Below, piece by piece: positions 25,482-34,276 of a DNA stretch of 64,000 nt. Each line of letters begins with the position of its first letter. The stretch's first letter is position 1. The notes under the pieces were generated by a model. It saw only the letters and a list, made by a program, of their open reading frames with translations. It ran no database searches and was not told the origin of the DNA. The DNA is from Lentzea cavernae (GTDB taxonomy: Bacteria; Actinomycetota; Actinomycetes; Mycobacteriales; Pseudonocardiaceae), in contig NZ_BNAR01000020.1 in assembly GCF_014653695.1 (NCBI RefSeq), forward strand, positions 62,001 through 126,000, written 5' to 3'. Both the position numbers and the translations under genes were made by a program.

Positions 25482-25717
25482 AGTACAGCGACCGGGGCGG
25501 CGGCTGTCAAGCCCCAAGTTCAAGATCATCTAGCTGAATAGCGATTTCCATGAAGGCAAATCAGGCAAACAAATGGCCCGAAAGGACTCCTTTCTAAAGA
25601 GCATGGAATCGGTGGCGACTGAACAGAGCAACTTCGAAACTGCCGCTGGACACCAGGTCAGAGGGCTCGCTACGTTCGAAAAGCCGCAAGTGAACCTCGT
25701 TTAGTGAGGTATTTCGA
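25482..25717. other. AT-richer intergenic region before the protease gene
   Basis: No gene is seen in this stretch, which is clearly richer in A and T than the surrounding DNA. It holds a 15-bp near-palindrome (GAAAGGA at 25580-25586 and TCCTTTC at 25588-25594) and two TTCGAA hexamers near 25633 and 25675. It probably contains the promoter of the secreted protease, with a long untranslated leader. Confidence 0.4.
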
Positions 25718-26689
25718 ATGAGAGCGAAAAGAACGGTTTCATTGGCGTTCGGATTTGTGCTGGCTGCTTCCGTGCTCGTGCCGACCGCGCAGGCGGCACC
25801 GAGCGGGAGCTCCTCCAGCCTGGCCAGGACGTCCGACAACAAGATCCAGTCCGCTGCCGCAGCCGAGGCGTACTGGACGCCGGAACGCATGGCTGCCGCG
25901 ATCCCGGCGCAGGCTCCCGCCACGGTTCAGGCCGCTTCCCCACGCCAGCCCTCGGGTCGTGCGGGCAGCATCGAGGGCGTCGCACCCTCGGTGAAGGTCA
26001 AGACCGAGCAGGCGCAGGGCATCGGGACGATGCTCAACGAGGCGCAGACGGTCGGGAAGGTGTTCTTCACCAACCCCGCCAACGGCCTGAACTACGTCTG
26101 CTCCGGCGCGACCGTGAGCAGCACCAAGAGGAAGCTGGTCCAGACGGCGGGGCACTGCGTGCACGGCGGTGCCGGAGGCCAGTGGATGTCGAACTGGGTG
26201 TTCGTCCCGCGCTACCGCAACGGCGCACGGCCGTTCGGCACGTGGAGCGCGTACACGCTCACGACTCGCACTGCCTGGATCAACTCCAGCAACAGCGACG
26301 AGGACATGGGCATCGTCGTCATGAACACCCTCGGCGGCAGTTCGATCGCGAACGTCGTGGGTGGCAACGGGTTGCGCTGGAACTGGGGCTACTCGGTGTA
26401 CGTCACGATCCTCGGCTACCCCGCGGGTGCGCCGTTCACCGGTGAGCTGCAGTACTTCTGCCAGGGCACGACCTGGAACGGCCACGGCCAGCAGGTGCGG
26501 GCCTGGTGCAACATGACCGGCGGGTCGTCCGGCGGTCCGTGGCTGCAGGAGTACAACGACCAGAACGGGCTGGGCTACATCAACAGCGTGGTCAGCCACC
26601 GGCACGCCGACGCGAGCCAGATGGACGGGCCGTACTTCGACAACGACATCAAGAGCCTCTACGACTTCGCGGAGTCGTTGTCGCCGTGA
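25718..26689 (+). CDS. secreted trypsin-like serine protease
   Basis: A 323-residue chymotrypsin-fold (S1 family) protease with an N-terminal signal peptide (MRAKRTVSLAFGFVLAASV, cleavage likely after AQAA) and a pro-region of about 95 residues. The catalytic triad is visible: His146 in TAGHCVHGG, Asp196 in SDEDMGIVVM and Ser271 in GGSSGGPW. GGSSGGP instead of GDSGGP is typical of the glutamyl-endopeptidase/streptogrisin-like branch. The cysteine pattern suggests two disulphides. The ATG follows GTGAGG at good distance. It stands alone, with its own promoter region upstream. Confidence 0.9.
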   Translation: MRAKRTVSLAFGFVLAASVLVPTAQAAPSGSSSSLARTSDNKIQSAAAAEAYWTPERMAAAIPAQAPATVQAASPRQPSGRAGSIEGVAPSVKVKTEQAQGIGTMLNEAQTVGKVFFTNPANGLNYVCSGATVSSTKRKLVQTAGHCVHGGAGGQWMSNWVFVPRYRNGARPFGTWSAYTLTTRTAWINSSNSDEDMGIVVMNTLGGSSIANVVGGNGLRWNWGYSVYVTILGYPAGAPFTGELQYFCQGTTWNGHGQQVRAWCNMTGGSSGGPWLQEYNDQNGLGYINSVVSHRHADASQMDGPYFDNDIKSLYDFAESLSP

Positions 26690-26706
26690 CGTCGAATCCT
26701 TCCGTT

Positions 26707-26735
26707 GGCCGGGCGCGGAGATCCCGCTCCCGGCC
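26707..26735. terminator. possible terminator after the protease gene
   Basis: GGCCGGG (26707-26713) and CCCGGCC (26729-26735) can pair across a 15-nt loop, 18 bp past the protease stop. The stem is short and lacks a U-run, so the call is tentative. Confidence 0.4.
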
Positions 26736-26757
26736 TTCGGGCAACCATGACCCCGCG

Positions 26758-27537
26758 ATGTTCCGTCCTACGCGCATGAGCAACCGAATCGCCCTCGCCG
26801 TCCTGCTGCTGGTCGCCGCGACGGGGTGCGGCAGCGCGCCCACGGGTCAGGGCGCGAACCTCAAGGGCAAGGTGTACGTGTCGTCGTCCGTCACCGAGCA
26901 GGGCAAGCCGCGCGCCCTGGTCGAGGGCACGAACGTGGAGCTCAGGTTCACCGACGACGACAGGCTCATCGCCGACGCCGGCTGCAACCAGATGCAGGGC
27001 CCGGTGAGCCTCGACGACGGCAAGGTCTCCGTCGCCGAGCTCGGCATGACCGCCATGGGCTGTCCCAAGCCCGAGTTGCACGAGCAGGACACGTGGCTGT
27101 CGAAGCTGCTCGGCGCGAAGCCGTCGTGGAAGCTCGACGGTGAGAACCTCGTGCTCACCGGGTCGGGCTCGGAGATCGTGCTCGCGCCGGAGCAGCCCGC
27201 CACCCTCGAGGGCATCTGGACCGTCGACGGCCTGGTCACCAAGGACGCCGCCTCGTCCGTGCCCGCCGGTGTGAAGGCCACGATCACTTTCAAGAACGGC
27301 ACGATGGCCATCGCCACCGGCTGCAACCTCAACGGCGCGGAACGGCCGTACGCGCTCGAAGGCCAGGTGATCAAGGTCGACCTCGGGCCCGTGACGCAGA
27401 AGGGGTGCGGCGAGGTGGACGAGGTGGAGACCGCTGTCCTGCAGGCGTTCACCGGCGGCGGGCCCACCTACAAGATCGATCGCAGCACTCTGACACTGAC
27501 GAATCCGGAGGGTGCGGGCGTGACGCTGAAGAAGTGA
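26758..27537 (+). CDS. META domain lipoprotein (two META domains)
   Basis: A 259-residue protein with an N-terminal lipoprotein-type signal (hydrophobic LAVLLLVAATGC; the lipobox is slightly unusual with Ala at -3). Two HslJ-like META domains follow: the first has DAGCNQMQGPVSLDDGKV and ELGMTAMGCPKPELHEQD, the second ATGCNLNGAERPYAL and VTQKGCGEVDEVETAVL, so each keeps the paired cysteines. META proteins are surface proteins linked to stress or inhibitor resistance; the exact role is unknown. An alternative ATG lies at 26776. It is separate from the protease gene. Confidence 0.85.
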   Translation: MFRPTRMSNRIALAVLLLVAATGCGSAPTGQGANLKGKVYVSSSVTEQGKPRALVEGTNVELRFTDDDRLIADAGCNQMQGPVSLDDGKVSVAELGMTAMGCPKPELHEQDTWLSKLLGAKPSWKLDGENLVLTGSGSEIVLAPEQPATLEGIWTVDGLVTKDAASSVPAGVKATITFKNGTMAIATGCNLNGAERPYALEGQVIKVDLGPVTQKGCGEVDEVETAVLQAFTGGGPTYKIDRSTLTLTNPEGAGVTLKK

Positions 27538-27665
27538 CTGACCTGCGAACCTAAGGACTCCCTGTTGGATTCCTGTCGAAACCGTGAGGTTGTTCAAACC
27601 TGTACTAGTTTTGGTTCGAACGTGAACGACCTACAGCGGAACGACAGGATCGGGGAGCAAGGATC

Positions 27666-28082
27666 ATGGTCAAGGACATCGCCGCACTCATCGGGCGGAT
27701 CGCAGTCGGCATCGTGTTCGTCGCGCACGGCTGGCAGAAGTTCACCGAGTTCGGGATGGCGGGCACCGCCGGGTCGTTCGACAAGATGGGCGTGCCGCTG
27801 CCGTCGTTGTCCGCGTGGTTCGCCGCGACCGTCGAGCTCGCCGGTGGCCTCGCGCTGATCGCCGGTGTGGCGCTGCCGGTCGTCGGTGTCCTGCTCGCCC
27901 TCGACATGCTCGGCGCGTGGCTGCTCGTCCACCTGCCCAACGGCCTGCTCGGCGAGGGCGGTGCGGAGCTCGTGATCGTGCTCGGCGCGGCCGCCCTGGC
28001 GCTCGGCTTCAACGGTGGCGCCTACGCGCTCGACCGCGTGCTGTTCAAGAACAACAAGGTGCTCAACCCAGCTGCTGTGTGA
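27666..28082 (+). CDS. DoxX family membrane protein
   Basis: A 138-residue integral membrane protein with four hydrophobic helices; the N-terminal ALIGRIAVGIVFVAHGWQKF and the FAATVELAGGLALIAG stretch are typical of DoxX. Some DoxX proteins in actinobacteria take part in redox or thiol stress complexes. The ATG is preceded by GGGGAGCAAGGATC. Its last 20 bp overlap the convergent TIGR03089 gene. No redox partner gene is adjacent. Confidence 0.88.
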   Translation: MVKDIAALIGRIAVGIVFVAHGWQKFTEFGMAGTAGSFDKMGVPLPSLSAWFAATVELAGGLALIAGVALPVVGVLLALDMLGAWLLVHLPNGLLGEGGAELVIVLGAAALALGFNGGAYALDRVLFKNNKVLNPAAV

Positions 28083-28746
28083 CCTTCTCGGCGTCCCGGC
28101 GCGCGGCCAACTGGCCCGCGTCGGGATTGCTGACCTGGACCAGCGAGCCACCGGCCGCCAGCACGGCCAGAAAGCCTTCCAGCACAGCGGAAGGCGAGTC
28201 CCACTCCAGAGTGGACAGCACGCGCGGCTCGGCGCCGAGGCCGGCGCTCAGCTCGCGTGAGGCGGCCACCACCTCATCCACAGTGGACTCGCCCAGGGCG
28301 GGCGTGGAACCCGCAACTGGTTGCCATGGCATGAAGTCGTCGCCGTGCAGGCGCACGTCGTCGGCGTAGTCGACCGGGGCGCCGGAACCCAACCCCAAGG
28401 GGTGCAACGAGGCCACGGCCACGACGTCCGCGTCCGCAGTGCCACCGGGCGGCACCACGGCGACCTTCGCGTCCGTGCCCGCACCGACCACGCGGGCACC
28501 GCACCACCAGGCGCCGAGCAGCAGGCCCACGGTCTGCCAGTGCGCGGGCAGCAGCACCGCCACCGGGTCACCCGGTTCGACGTCGTGCTCGTCGCGCAGC
28601 CAGTTCGCCGTCTTCGCGGCCCAGTTCTTCACCGTCGCGCGCGACAGCTCGATCCGCGTGCCCGCCGCGTCGTCGTAGTGCGTGATCAGCGGACGACCCG
28701 GGTCGGCCTTGAGCAACGGCGTGAAGAGGATCTCGGTGACGCTCAC
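28063..28746 (-). CDS. TIGR03089 family protein (AMP-binding-like, Rv3268 type)
   Basis: A 227-residue actinobacterial protein resembling the N-terminal part of acyl-CoA synthetases and other AMP-binding enzymes (FTPLLKADPGRPLITHYDD, WAAKTANWLRDEHDVEPGDPVAVLLPAHWQTV) but without their C-terminal adenylate-forming motifs, so it is probably not a ligase. M. tuberculosis Rv3268 sits in the same position beside cpsA. GTG 28746 is chosen because GGAGTCACC lies upstream. It follows the LCP gene on the same strand with 10 bp between, so they may be co-transcribed. Confidence 0.82.
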   Translation of the reverse strand: MSVTEILFTPLLKADPGRPLITHYDDAAGTRIELSRATVKNWAAKTANWLRDEHDVEPGDPVAVLLPAHWQTVGLLLGAWWCGARVVGAGTDAKVAVVPPGGTADADVVAVASLHPLGLGSGAPVDYADDVRLHGDDFMPWQPVAGSTPALGESTVDEVVAASRELSAGLGAEPRVLSTLEWDSPSAVLEGFLAVLAAGGSLVQVSNPDAGQLAARRDAEKVTQQLG

Positions 28747-28756
28747 GCGGTGACTC

Positions 28757-29977
28757 CTAGTCGACGCAGGGCACATCCTGTTGGGCGGCGACGGCGTGCG
28801 CGCCGTCCAGCGAGAGCAGCTTTTCAGGACCGAACCGCGACGGCTCACCCGGGGTGGACGACGACGAGGTGGACGTCGGCGGGACGGACGTCGACGACGG
28901 CGCCGGTTTCGCGGTCTCGCCGATCAGCTGGGCCACCCACGCCTTCACCGCCTCGCGGTCGACCGTGACGACGCTCTGCCCGCGCTCGTTGCGGGCGTCG
29001 ATGCTGGTCACCGGGATCGTGGCGAACTCCACGTTGCCCGACGCGAGGCCCTGCGCCTGCGTGGCGAGCGTCGCGAGGTCGAGGTTCTGGTCCACCACAA
29101 CGGACTTCGACACCGCGTCGAGCAGCCCGCTCATCTTCGCCGGGTCGGTGAACGTGCCCGCGGACAGCAGCTGTTTCATCGCCTGCGACATGAACACCTG
29201 CTGCCGCGCGATGCGACCCAGATCACCACCGGGCATGTTCCGCTGCCGCACGAACGACAACGCGTCACCGCCCGAGATCGTCTGCGGGCCGGCGCGGAAG
29301 TTCGCGCCCGAGTTCGGGTCCGACGTACCGGCCTTGAGGCACACCTGCACGCCGCCGATCACCTCGGTCAGCAGGTAGAACCCGTAGAGGTTGATCTCCG
29401 CGTAGTGGTCGACGCGCATCCCCGTCAGGTCCTGCACCGCCTGCACCAGCGCCTTGCGCCCCGCCTCGTCCGACTTGCGCTCGCGCTCCTGCTGGTCGCT
29501 CACGCCCTCGGCCTGCAGCCGTTCGGCGGTCAGGAACTTCACCGCGCCGTACGCGGCGTTGATCTTGTCGTCGCGGAAGCCGGCGATCGGGACGTAGGTG
29601 TCACGCGGGATCGAGATGGCGCTCGCCTTGCCGCCGTTGCGGGGCACGCGCATCACGATGATCGTGTCCGTGTTCACCGTGTCGGTGCCCTCGGTGCGCA
29701 ACTTGCGCAGCACGTCCGCGGGGAGCGGCCGGCCCTGCGCGTCCGTCCGGCTGTCGCTGCCCACCAGCAGGATGTCGATCGCGCCGTCCTCGACGGGCGG
29801 CGAGTTCGGGATGTCCTCCAGCACCTGGAGGATCTGCGTCGTGTTGGTGTTCTGCTTCACCAGGCGCAACGCCGTCCAGAAGTAGCCGGAGAACACCAGC
29901 GTCGTCACAGCGACCAGCGCGATCACCACACGGCCTGTGACCCGTGCGGCCTTCTTCGCGCGTGCGGCAGTGCTCAA
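28757..29977 (-). CDS. LytR-CpsA-Psr (LCP) family protein, shorter copy
   Basis: A 406-residue membrane-anchored wall ligase: membrane helix at about 14-36, then the LCP catalytic domain (about 70-320) with ILLVGSDSRTDAQGRPL, TIIVMRVPRNGGKASAISIPRDTYV, INAAYG, VDHYAEINLYGF and LSFVRQRNMPGGDLGRIARQQ. LCP enzymes move glycans such as arabinogalactan or teichoic acid from lipid carriers to peptidoglycan. The C-terminal tail is Ser/Thr/Pro-rich. TTG 29977 follows GGAGGGCAACG. It lies downstream of a longer LCP gene on the same strand. Confidence 0.92.
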   Translation of the reverse strand: MSTAARAKKAARVTGRVVIALVAVTTLVFSGYFWTALRLVKQNTNTTQILQVLEDIPNSPPVEDGAIDILLVGSDSRTDAQGRPLPADVLRKLRTEGTDTVNTDTIIVMRVPRNGGKASAISIPRDTYVPIAGFRDDKINAAYGAVKFLTAERLQAEGVSDQQERERKSDEAGRKALVQAVQDLTGMRVDHYAEINLYGFYLLTEVIGGVQVCLKAGTSDPNSGANFRAGPQTISGGDALSFVRQRNMPGGDLGRIARQQVFMSQAMKQLLSAGTFTDPAKMSGLLDAVSKSVVVDQNLDLATLATQAQGLASGNVEFATIPVTSIDARNERGQSVVTVDREAVKAWVAQLIGETAKPAPSSTSVPPTSTSSSSTPGEPSRFGPEKLLSLDGAHAVAAQQDVPCVD

Positions 29978-30043
29978 CGTTGCCCTCCGTGTACTGGACC
30001 TGCTCTCTCAGCGTAACTATCGCTAGCGCGTTACGCCGGGGAT

Positions 30044-31606
30044 TCAGTTCACGCAGACCAGTCCGCCCGCCGTGATCGGCGGGGTGCTGCTCGAGCTCGC
30101 GGCCGTCGACGTGCCGGGCACGCCCTGGGGGTCGACGGCCTCGTCGTCCGGGGACTGGTAGTCGCCGCCGACGAAGACCTGGATCTGTCCCTTTCGGACG
30201 GACGCGTCCTCCTCGACCGCCACGTTCTGGCCGATTTCCGCCGCGACCTTGCGCGCCGAGCCCTCCTCGCCGGTGGCGTACCGCACCACCGTCGTGTCGC
30301 TGTTCTGCTGCGCCGAGGAGACGGTGCCGCGCTGGAAGCCCTTGGCCACCAACGTGTTCATCACCTCACCGGCGAGGCCCTGCACGCCGGCCGCGTTGAA
30401 GACCTGCACGGTGATCGAGGAGTTCGGCGGCGCGGGGAGGGTGCTGGTGGCCGTCGGCGACGTGCTCGCCGAGCCCTTGTCCGCGGCCAGGTCGGTGAGG
30501 AACTTCCGCACCTGCGCGGGGTTCACCGGCAGCACGTTGCCGTCGCTGTAGGTGTCGGTCGGGTCGCCCACCGGGATGGTCTTGAACTCGAACTTGCCGC
30601 CCACGAGGCCCTGCATCTGCTCGGCGAACGTCGTGATGTCCCAGCCGGAGCTGAGGATCACGGACTTCTGCACGGCCTCGACCAGCCCGTTGAGCTTGCC
30701 GGGGTCTGTCAGCGTGCCGGTCGACAGCACCTTCTTCGCGAGCGCCCCGATGAACGCCTGCTGGCGCACGACCCTGTCCAGGTCGCCGTTCGGGAGGTTC
30801 TTGCGCTGCCGCACGAACGACAGCGCGGCCGCGCCCTCGATCACCTGCTGGCCCGCCTGGAAGTTCGCGCCGGAGTCGCGGTCGGAGGTGGCCTCGTTCA
30901 GGCACACCTCGACGCCGCCGATGGCCTTGGTGACCTCGTAGAAGCTCGCCAGGTTGACCTCGGCGTAGCGGTCGATCCGCACCTGGTTGCCGGACAGGCC
31001 CTCGATCGTCTTGATCAGCGTCTTGCGACCGGCGGCCATCGACTCGGTGCGGATGCGCGCCTCGTCCGTGACGCCCTGTGACCGCAGTTCCTGGTCGACG
31101 GTGTTGCGCTGGCGGGCGAACGCCGAGTTGAGCTTGTGCTTGCCGAACCCGTCCGCCATCTCGACGTAGGAGTCGCGGGGGAACGAGATCGCGACCGCGC
31201 GCGTGCCGTCGACCGGGATGTGCACGAGGATCATCGTGTCGGTGTTCTGCTCGCCGTCGGCGATGCCGCCGTTGAGCATGGCCAGCACTTCCTTCGACAG
31301 CGGGTTGCCCTGCGCGTCGGTGCGGCTGTCCATGCCGACCAGCAGGATGTCGACCGCGCCGTCGAGCGGCTTGGGGCCCTGCTGGGTGACCTCGTCGGAG
31401 ATCACCTCGGTCTTGACGATGCCCTCGTTGGTCGTGCGCAGCTTGTTCCAGCCGTACGACGTGACGAGGAGCACAGCGGTCGAGACGAGGGCCACGAAGA
31501 TCTTCCCCGTCACCAGGAAAGCGCGAAGGGCCGCGGATGGCCGGTTTCCGACCACTCTGACCGGCAGACTTCTGCCTCCCACGACCGTTTCCTCCCCCAC
31601 AACCAC
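30044..31606 (-). CDS. LytR-CpsA-Psr family protein with LytR_C domain (CpsA/Rv3267-like)
   Basis: A 520-residue member of the same family with a membrane helix at about 33-53, the LCP domain (about 85-340; ILLVGMDSRTDAQGNPLSK, ISFPRDSYVEM, VRQRKNLPNGDLDRVVRQQAF) and, after a Ser/Thr/Pro linker, a LytR_C domain (about 393-480; ITVQVFNAAGVQGLAGEVMNTL). M. tuberculosis CpsA (Rv3267), next to rmlD, has the same make-up and joins arabinogalactan to peptidoglycan. It is divergent from rmlB, 102 bp apart. An in-frame GTG a few codons in could be the true start. Confidence 0.92.
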   Translation of the reverse strand: MVVGEETVVGGRSLPVRVVGNRPSAALRAFLVTGKIFVALVSTAVLLVTSYGWNKLRTTNEGIVKTEVISDEVTQQGPKPLDGAVDILLVGMDSRTDAQGNPLSKEVLAMLNGGIADGEQNTDTMILVHIPVDGTRAVAISFPRDSYVEMADGFGKHKLNSAFARQRNTVDQELRSQGVTDEARIRTESMAAGRKTLIKTIEGLSGNQVRIDRYAEVNLASFYEVTKAIGGVEVCLNEATSDRDSGANFQAGQQVIEGAAALSFVRQRKNLPNGDLDRVVRQQAFIGALAKKVLSTGTLTDPGKLNGLVEAVQKSVILSSGWDITTFAEQMQGLVGGKFEFKTIPVGDPTDTYSDGNVLPVNPAQVRKFLTDLAADKGSASTSPTATSTLPAPPNSSITVQVFNAAGVQGLAGEVMNTLVAKGFQRGTVSSAQQNSDTTVVRYATGEEGSARKVAAEIGQNVAVEEDASVRKGQIQVFVGGDYQSPDDEAVDPQGVPGTSTAASSSSTPPITAGGLVCVN

Positions 31607-31708
31607 GAGTTTAGTTCTTTATAAGTCAGACGGCGTGACGTTGCTGTGGGTTGCAACGATTAGGCACGTGACAGACTGCGAGCGGGGACACCACGGGAGG
31701 AAATTGGC
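31607..31708. promoter_or_regulatory. divergent promoter region between LCP and rmlB genes
   Basis: This 102-bp region separates two divergent wall-biosynthesis genes. It includes an inverted repeat CGTTGC (31639-31644) and GCAACG (31653-31658), and an AT-richer stretch at 31610-31625 that could hold the LCP promoter. GGGAGGAAATTGGC before the rmlB ATG is a good ribosome site. Confidence 0.4.
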
Positions 31709-32695
31709 ATGCGCGTTCTGGTGACGGGTGGGGCCGGGTTCATCGGCTCGCACTACGTGCGGGAGTTGGTGAGCGGGTCGTACCCGGCGTTCGCCGGTGC
31801 CGAAGTCGTGGTGCTCGACAAGCTCACCTACGCGGGCAGCGAGACGAACCTCGCGCCGGTCGCGGGCAAGTTCGAGTTCGTCCGGGGCGACATCTGCGAC
31901 GCCGGCGTGGTCGCGGAGCAGATGCGCGGAATCGACGTCGTGGTGCACTTCGCGGCCGAGTCGCACGTCGACCGGTCCATCACCGGGTCCGCGGACTTCG
32001 TGCTCACGAACGTCCTCGGCACGCAGACGTTGTTGCAGGGTGCCCTGAACGCGGGCGTCGGCCGTTTCGTGCACGTCTCGACGGACGAGGTCTACGGCTC
32101 GATCGAGACCGGTTCCTGGACCGAGACGCACGTTCTCGAACCGAACTCGCCGTACTCGGCCTCGAAGGCTTCTTCCGACCTCTTGGCACGCGCGTTCCAC
32201 CGCACTCACGGACTGCCCGTGAGCATCACACGGTGTTCGAACAATTACGGGCCGTATCAGTTCCCCGAAAAGGTGATTCCGCTCTTCGTCACCAATTTGA
32301 TCGATGGCGAGAAGGTGCCGCTCTACGGGGACGGGCTCAACGTCCGCGACTGGCTGCACGTCGCCGACCACTGCCGCGGCATCCAGCTCGTCGCCGAGGC
32401 CGGCCGGCCGGGTGAGATCTACAACATCGGCGGTGGCACCGAGCTCACCAACCGCGAGCTCACCGAGCAGCTGCTGGCCGCCACGGGCCGTGACTGGTCG
32501 GCCGTCGAGCCGGTGCAGGACCGCCTGGGCCACGACCGCCGCTACTCGGTCGACATCTCCAAGATCGCCTCCGAGCTCGGCTACGCGCCGCAGGTCGACT
32601 TCACCTCCGGCCTGGCCGACACCGTCGACTGGTACCGCGAGAACCGCGCGTGGTGGGAGCCGCTCAAGCAGCGCGCGGCGCTGGAGAAGGGCTGA
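31709..32695 (+). CDS. rmlB: dTDP-glucose 4,6-dehydratase
   Basis: A 328-residue extended SDR that turns dTDP-glucose into dTDP-4-keto-6-deoxyglucose for dTDP-L-rhamnose, the sugar of the arabinogalactan linker. The NAD loop is GGAGFIGSHYV near residue 7, the dehydratase motif is HVSTDEVYG near 120, the active-site tyrosine lies in YSASKASSD, and RCSNNYGPYQFPEKVIP and LYGDGLNVRDWLHV complete the family pattern. rmlD follows after 3 bp. rmlA and rmlC are not in the window. Confidence 0.95.
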   Translation: MRVLVTGGAGFIGSHYVRELVSGSYPAFAGAEVVVLDKLTYAGSETNLAPVAGKFEFVRGDICDAGVVAEQMRGIDVVVHFAAESHVDRSITGSADFVLTNVLGTQTLLQGALNAGVGRFVHVSTDEVYGSIETGSWTETHVLEPNSPYSASKASSDLLARAFHRTHGLPVSITRCSNNYGPYQFPEKVIPLFVTNLIDGEKVPLYGDGLNVRDWLHVADHCRGIQLVAEAGRPGEIYNIGGGTELTNRELTEQLLAATGRDWSAVEPVQDRLGHDRRYSVDISKIASELGYAPQVDFTSGLADTVDWYRENRAWWEPLKQRAALEKG

Positions 32696-32698
32696 TCC

Positions 32699-33547
32699 GT
32701 GATCCTCGTTCCCGGTGGTCGTGGCCAGCTCGGCCACGACCTCGCGGCTCTGTCCGCTGACGTCCGCGCGGTGTCCTCCGCCGAGCTCGACGTGACGAAG
32801 GTGACGGCCGCGGACCTGGCCAGCGCCGCCGCGGTGATCAACTGCGCCGCGTACACCGCCGTCGACGCCGCCGAGACCGACGAGGACCGCGCGTTCGCGG
32901 TCAACGCCGTCGGCCCCGGTCTGCTCGCCGAGGCGTGCGCATCCCTTGGCATTCCGATGATCCACGTCTCGACGGACTACGTGTTCTCCGGCGAGGGCAC
33001 GCGGCCGTACGAGACTTCGGACCCGGTCGGCCCGAAGTCCGCCTACGGCCGCACGAAACTCGAGGGCGAACACCGCGTGCTGGAGGCGGGCGGCTACGTC
33101 GTGCGCACCGCGTGGGTCTACGGCGAACACGGCTCGAACTTCGTGAAGACCATGGCGGCACTGGAGTCCTCGCGGCCGACGGTGTCCGTTGTGGACGACC
33201 AGACGGGCTCGCCGACGTGGTCGCACGACCTCGCCGCCGGGCTGCTCGAGCTCACCTCGGTGCTGCCGCCGCAACGCCTGCTGCACGCGACCAGCGCCGG
33301 TGAGACGACGTGGTTCCGGTTCGCCCAGGCCGTTTTCGAGGAGCTCGGCGCCGATTCCACGCGGGTGCGCCCGTGCACCACGGCGGACTTCCCGCGTCCG
33401 GCGCCGCGCCCCGCCTACTCAGTGCTGTCGGGTGCTGCCTGGTCAGCGGCGGGACTGCGCCCGTTGCCGCACTGGCGAAGCGCCCTTTCGGCGGCGGTCG
33501 AGGCGGGAGTGGTAGCTCCACGTGGTGGTGCTGCGCCATTGGAGTGA
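32699..33547 (+). CDS. rmlD: dTDP-4-dehydrorhamnose reductase
   Basis: A 282-residue SDR that reduces dTDP-4-keto-L-rhamnose to dTDP-L-rhamnose. It has GGRGQLGHDLAAL at the N-terminus, NCAAYTAVDAAETDEDRAFAVNAVGPGLLA, STDYVFSGEG, the active-site YGRTKLEGE and RTAWVYGEHG. The GTG start lies 3 bp after rmlB, making a two-gene operon. In M. tuberculosis rmlD (Rv3266c) is followed directly by wbbL; here an 8-kb glycosyltransferase block intervenes. Confidence 0.93.
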   Translation: MILVPGGRGQLGHDLAALSADVRAVSSAELDVTKVTAADLASAAAVINCAAYTAVDAAETDEDRAFAVNAVGPGLLAEACASLGIPMIHVSTDYVFSGEGTRPYETSDPVGPKSAYGRTKLEGEHRVLEAGGYVVRTAWVYGEHGSNFVKTMAALESSRPTVSVVDDQTGSPTWSHDLAAGLLELTSVLPPQRLLHATSAGETTWFRFAQAVFEELGADSTRVRPCTTADFPRPAPRPAYSVLSGAAWSAAGLRPLPHWRSALSAAVEAGVVAPRGGAAPLE

Positions 33548-33746
33548 CCGGTCTGGCACCGCAGTTCCAATTGCGGGAGCCTGGTCGGCATGTTCGATTC
33601 CGGGCGCGAACCGCAGCGTCCCGCGACAACGGATTCCGATCGGCAGCGCTTTCTGAAGTGCGTTGCTGTTGTCACGGGCTCGCGGCAGGTGTCGCTGAGC
33701 CAGCTCGACAAGCACCCGACGAGGCCGCACTCTCGGTGACACGTTG

Positions 33747-33770
33747 GGGCGTCAGGGTTTCCTGACGCCC
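33747..33770. terminator. bidirectional hairpin between convergent genes
   Basis: A perfect 10-bp stem (33747-33756 with 33761-33770) and a 4-nt GTTT loop sits 200 bp after rmlD and touches the last base of the convergent DUF6000-like gene's stop codon. It could end transcription from both sides. The preceding 199 bp (33548-33746) hold no convincing gene. Confidence 0.65.
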
Positions 33771-34276
33771 TACAGCGAGCACAACCGGGCGATCGTCTCG
33801 CGTTCATCGGTGAGACCGGGATAGCCGTGGCCATGACAGCCCTTGGTGAGCCAGGTATTCCAGGCGTCGGTGAAACTTTGCGCGCGCAAGGGATCTGTGT
33901 GCAGCAACGCGCCCATCGCCCACGGCTGGTCGTACTGGCGGTTCAACTCCGGCAGCCACCTGTCGAGATGGGTGGCGAGCCACTCGGCGTCGTCCGTGCC
34001 CCCGAACGCGGCCAGGGCGAAGCAGTAGCCCTGGCCCGCGTAGGCGGTGCGGCTCTCCACCAGGAGCGCGCCGATGCGGTCCCGGAACGCGGTGCGCCGC
34101 GCGAACCCCGCCAGGTACGAGCCGACGAGCTTCTCCCGCCAACCACCGGACAGCAGTGCGTCGATCTCGGCGTCGGTGCTCGTGAGCGCCTTCTCGCTGA
34201 GTTCGGCCACGAACTCGTCCAGGCACGGCTCGCGGAGGAAGTTCGCGTGCAACAACATCAGGTGCAACTCAGGCAC
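33770..34276 (-). CDS. DUF6000-like protein (tentative family)
   Basis: A 168-residue soluble, mostly helical protein of unknown function. RRTAFRDRIGALLVESRTAYAGQGYCFALA and the late WLPELNRQYDQPWAMGALLH fit the pattern of DUF6000 proteins of actinobacteria as I know them; this is recall, not a search result. It begins at a GTG that overlaps the upstream GT4 stop by 8 bp (GTGCCTGA), so it should be translated with the glycosyltransferases although nothing in it looks like a sugar enzyme. Confidence 0.6.
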   Translation of the reverse strand: MPELHLMLLHANFLREPCLDEFVAELSEKALTSTDAEIDALLSGGWREKLVGSYLAGFARRTAFRDRIGALLVESRTAYAGQGYCFALAAFGGTDDAEWLATHLDRWLPELNRQYDQPWAMGALLHTDPLRAQSFTDAWNTWLTKGCHGHGYPGLTDERETIARLCSL

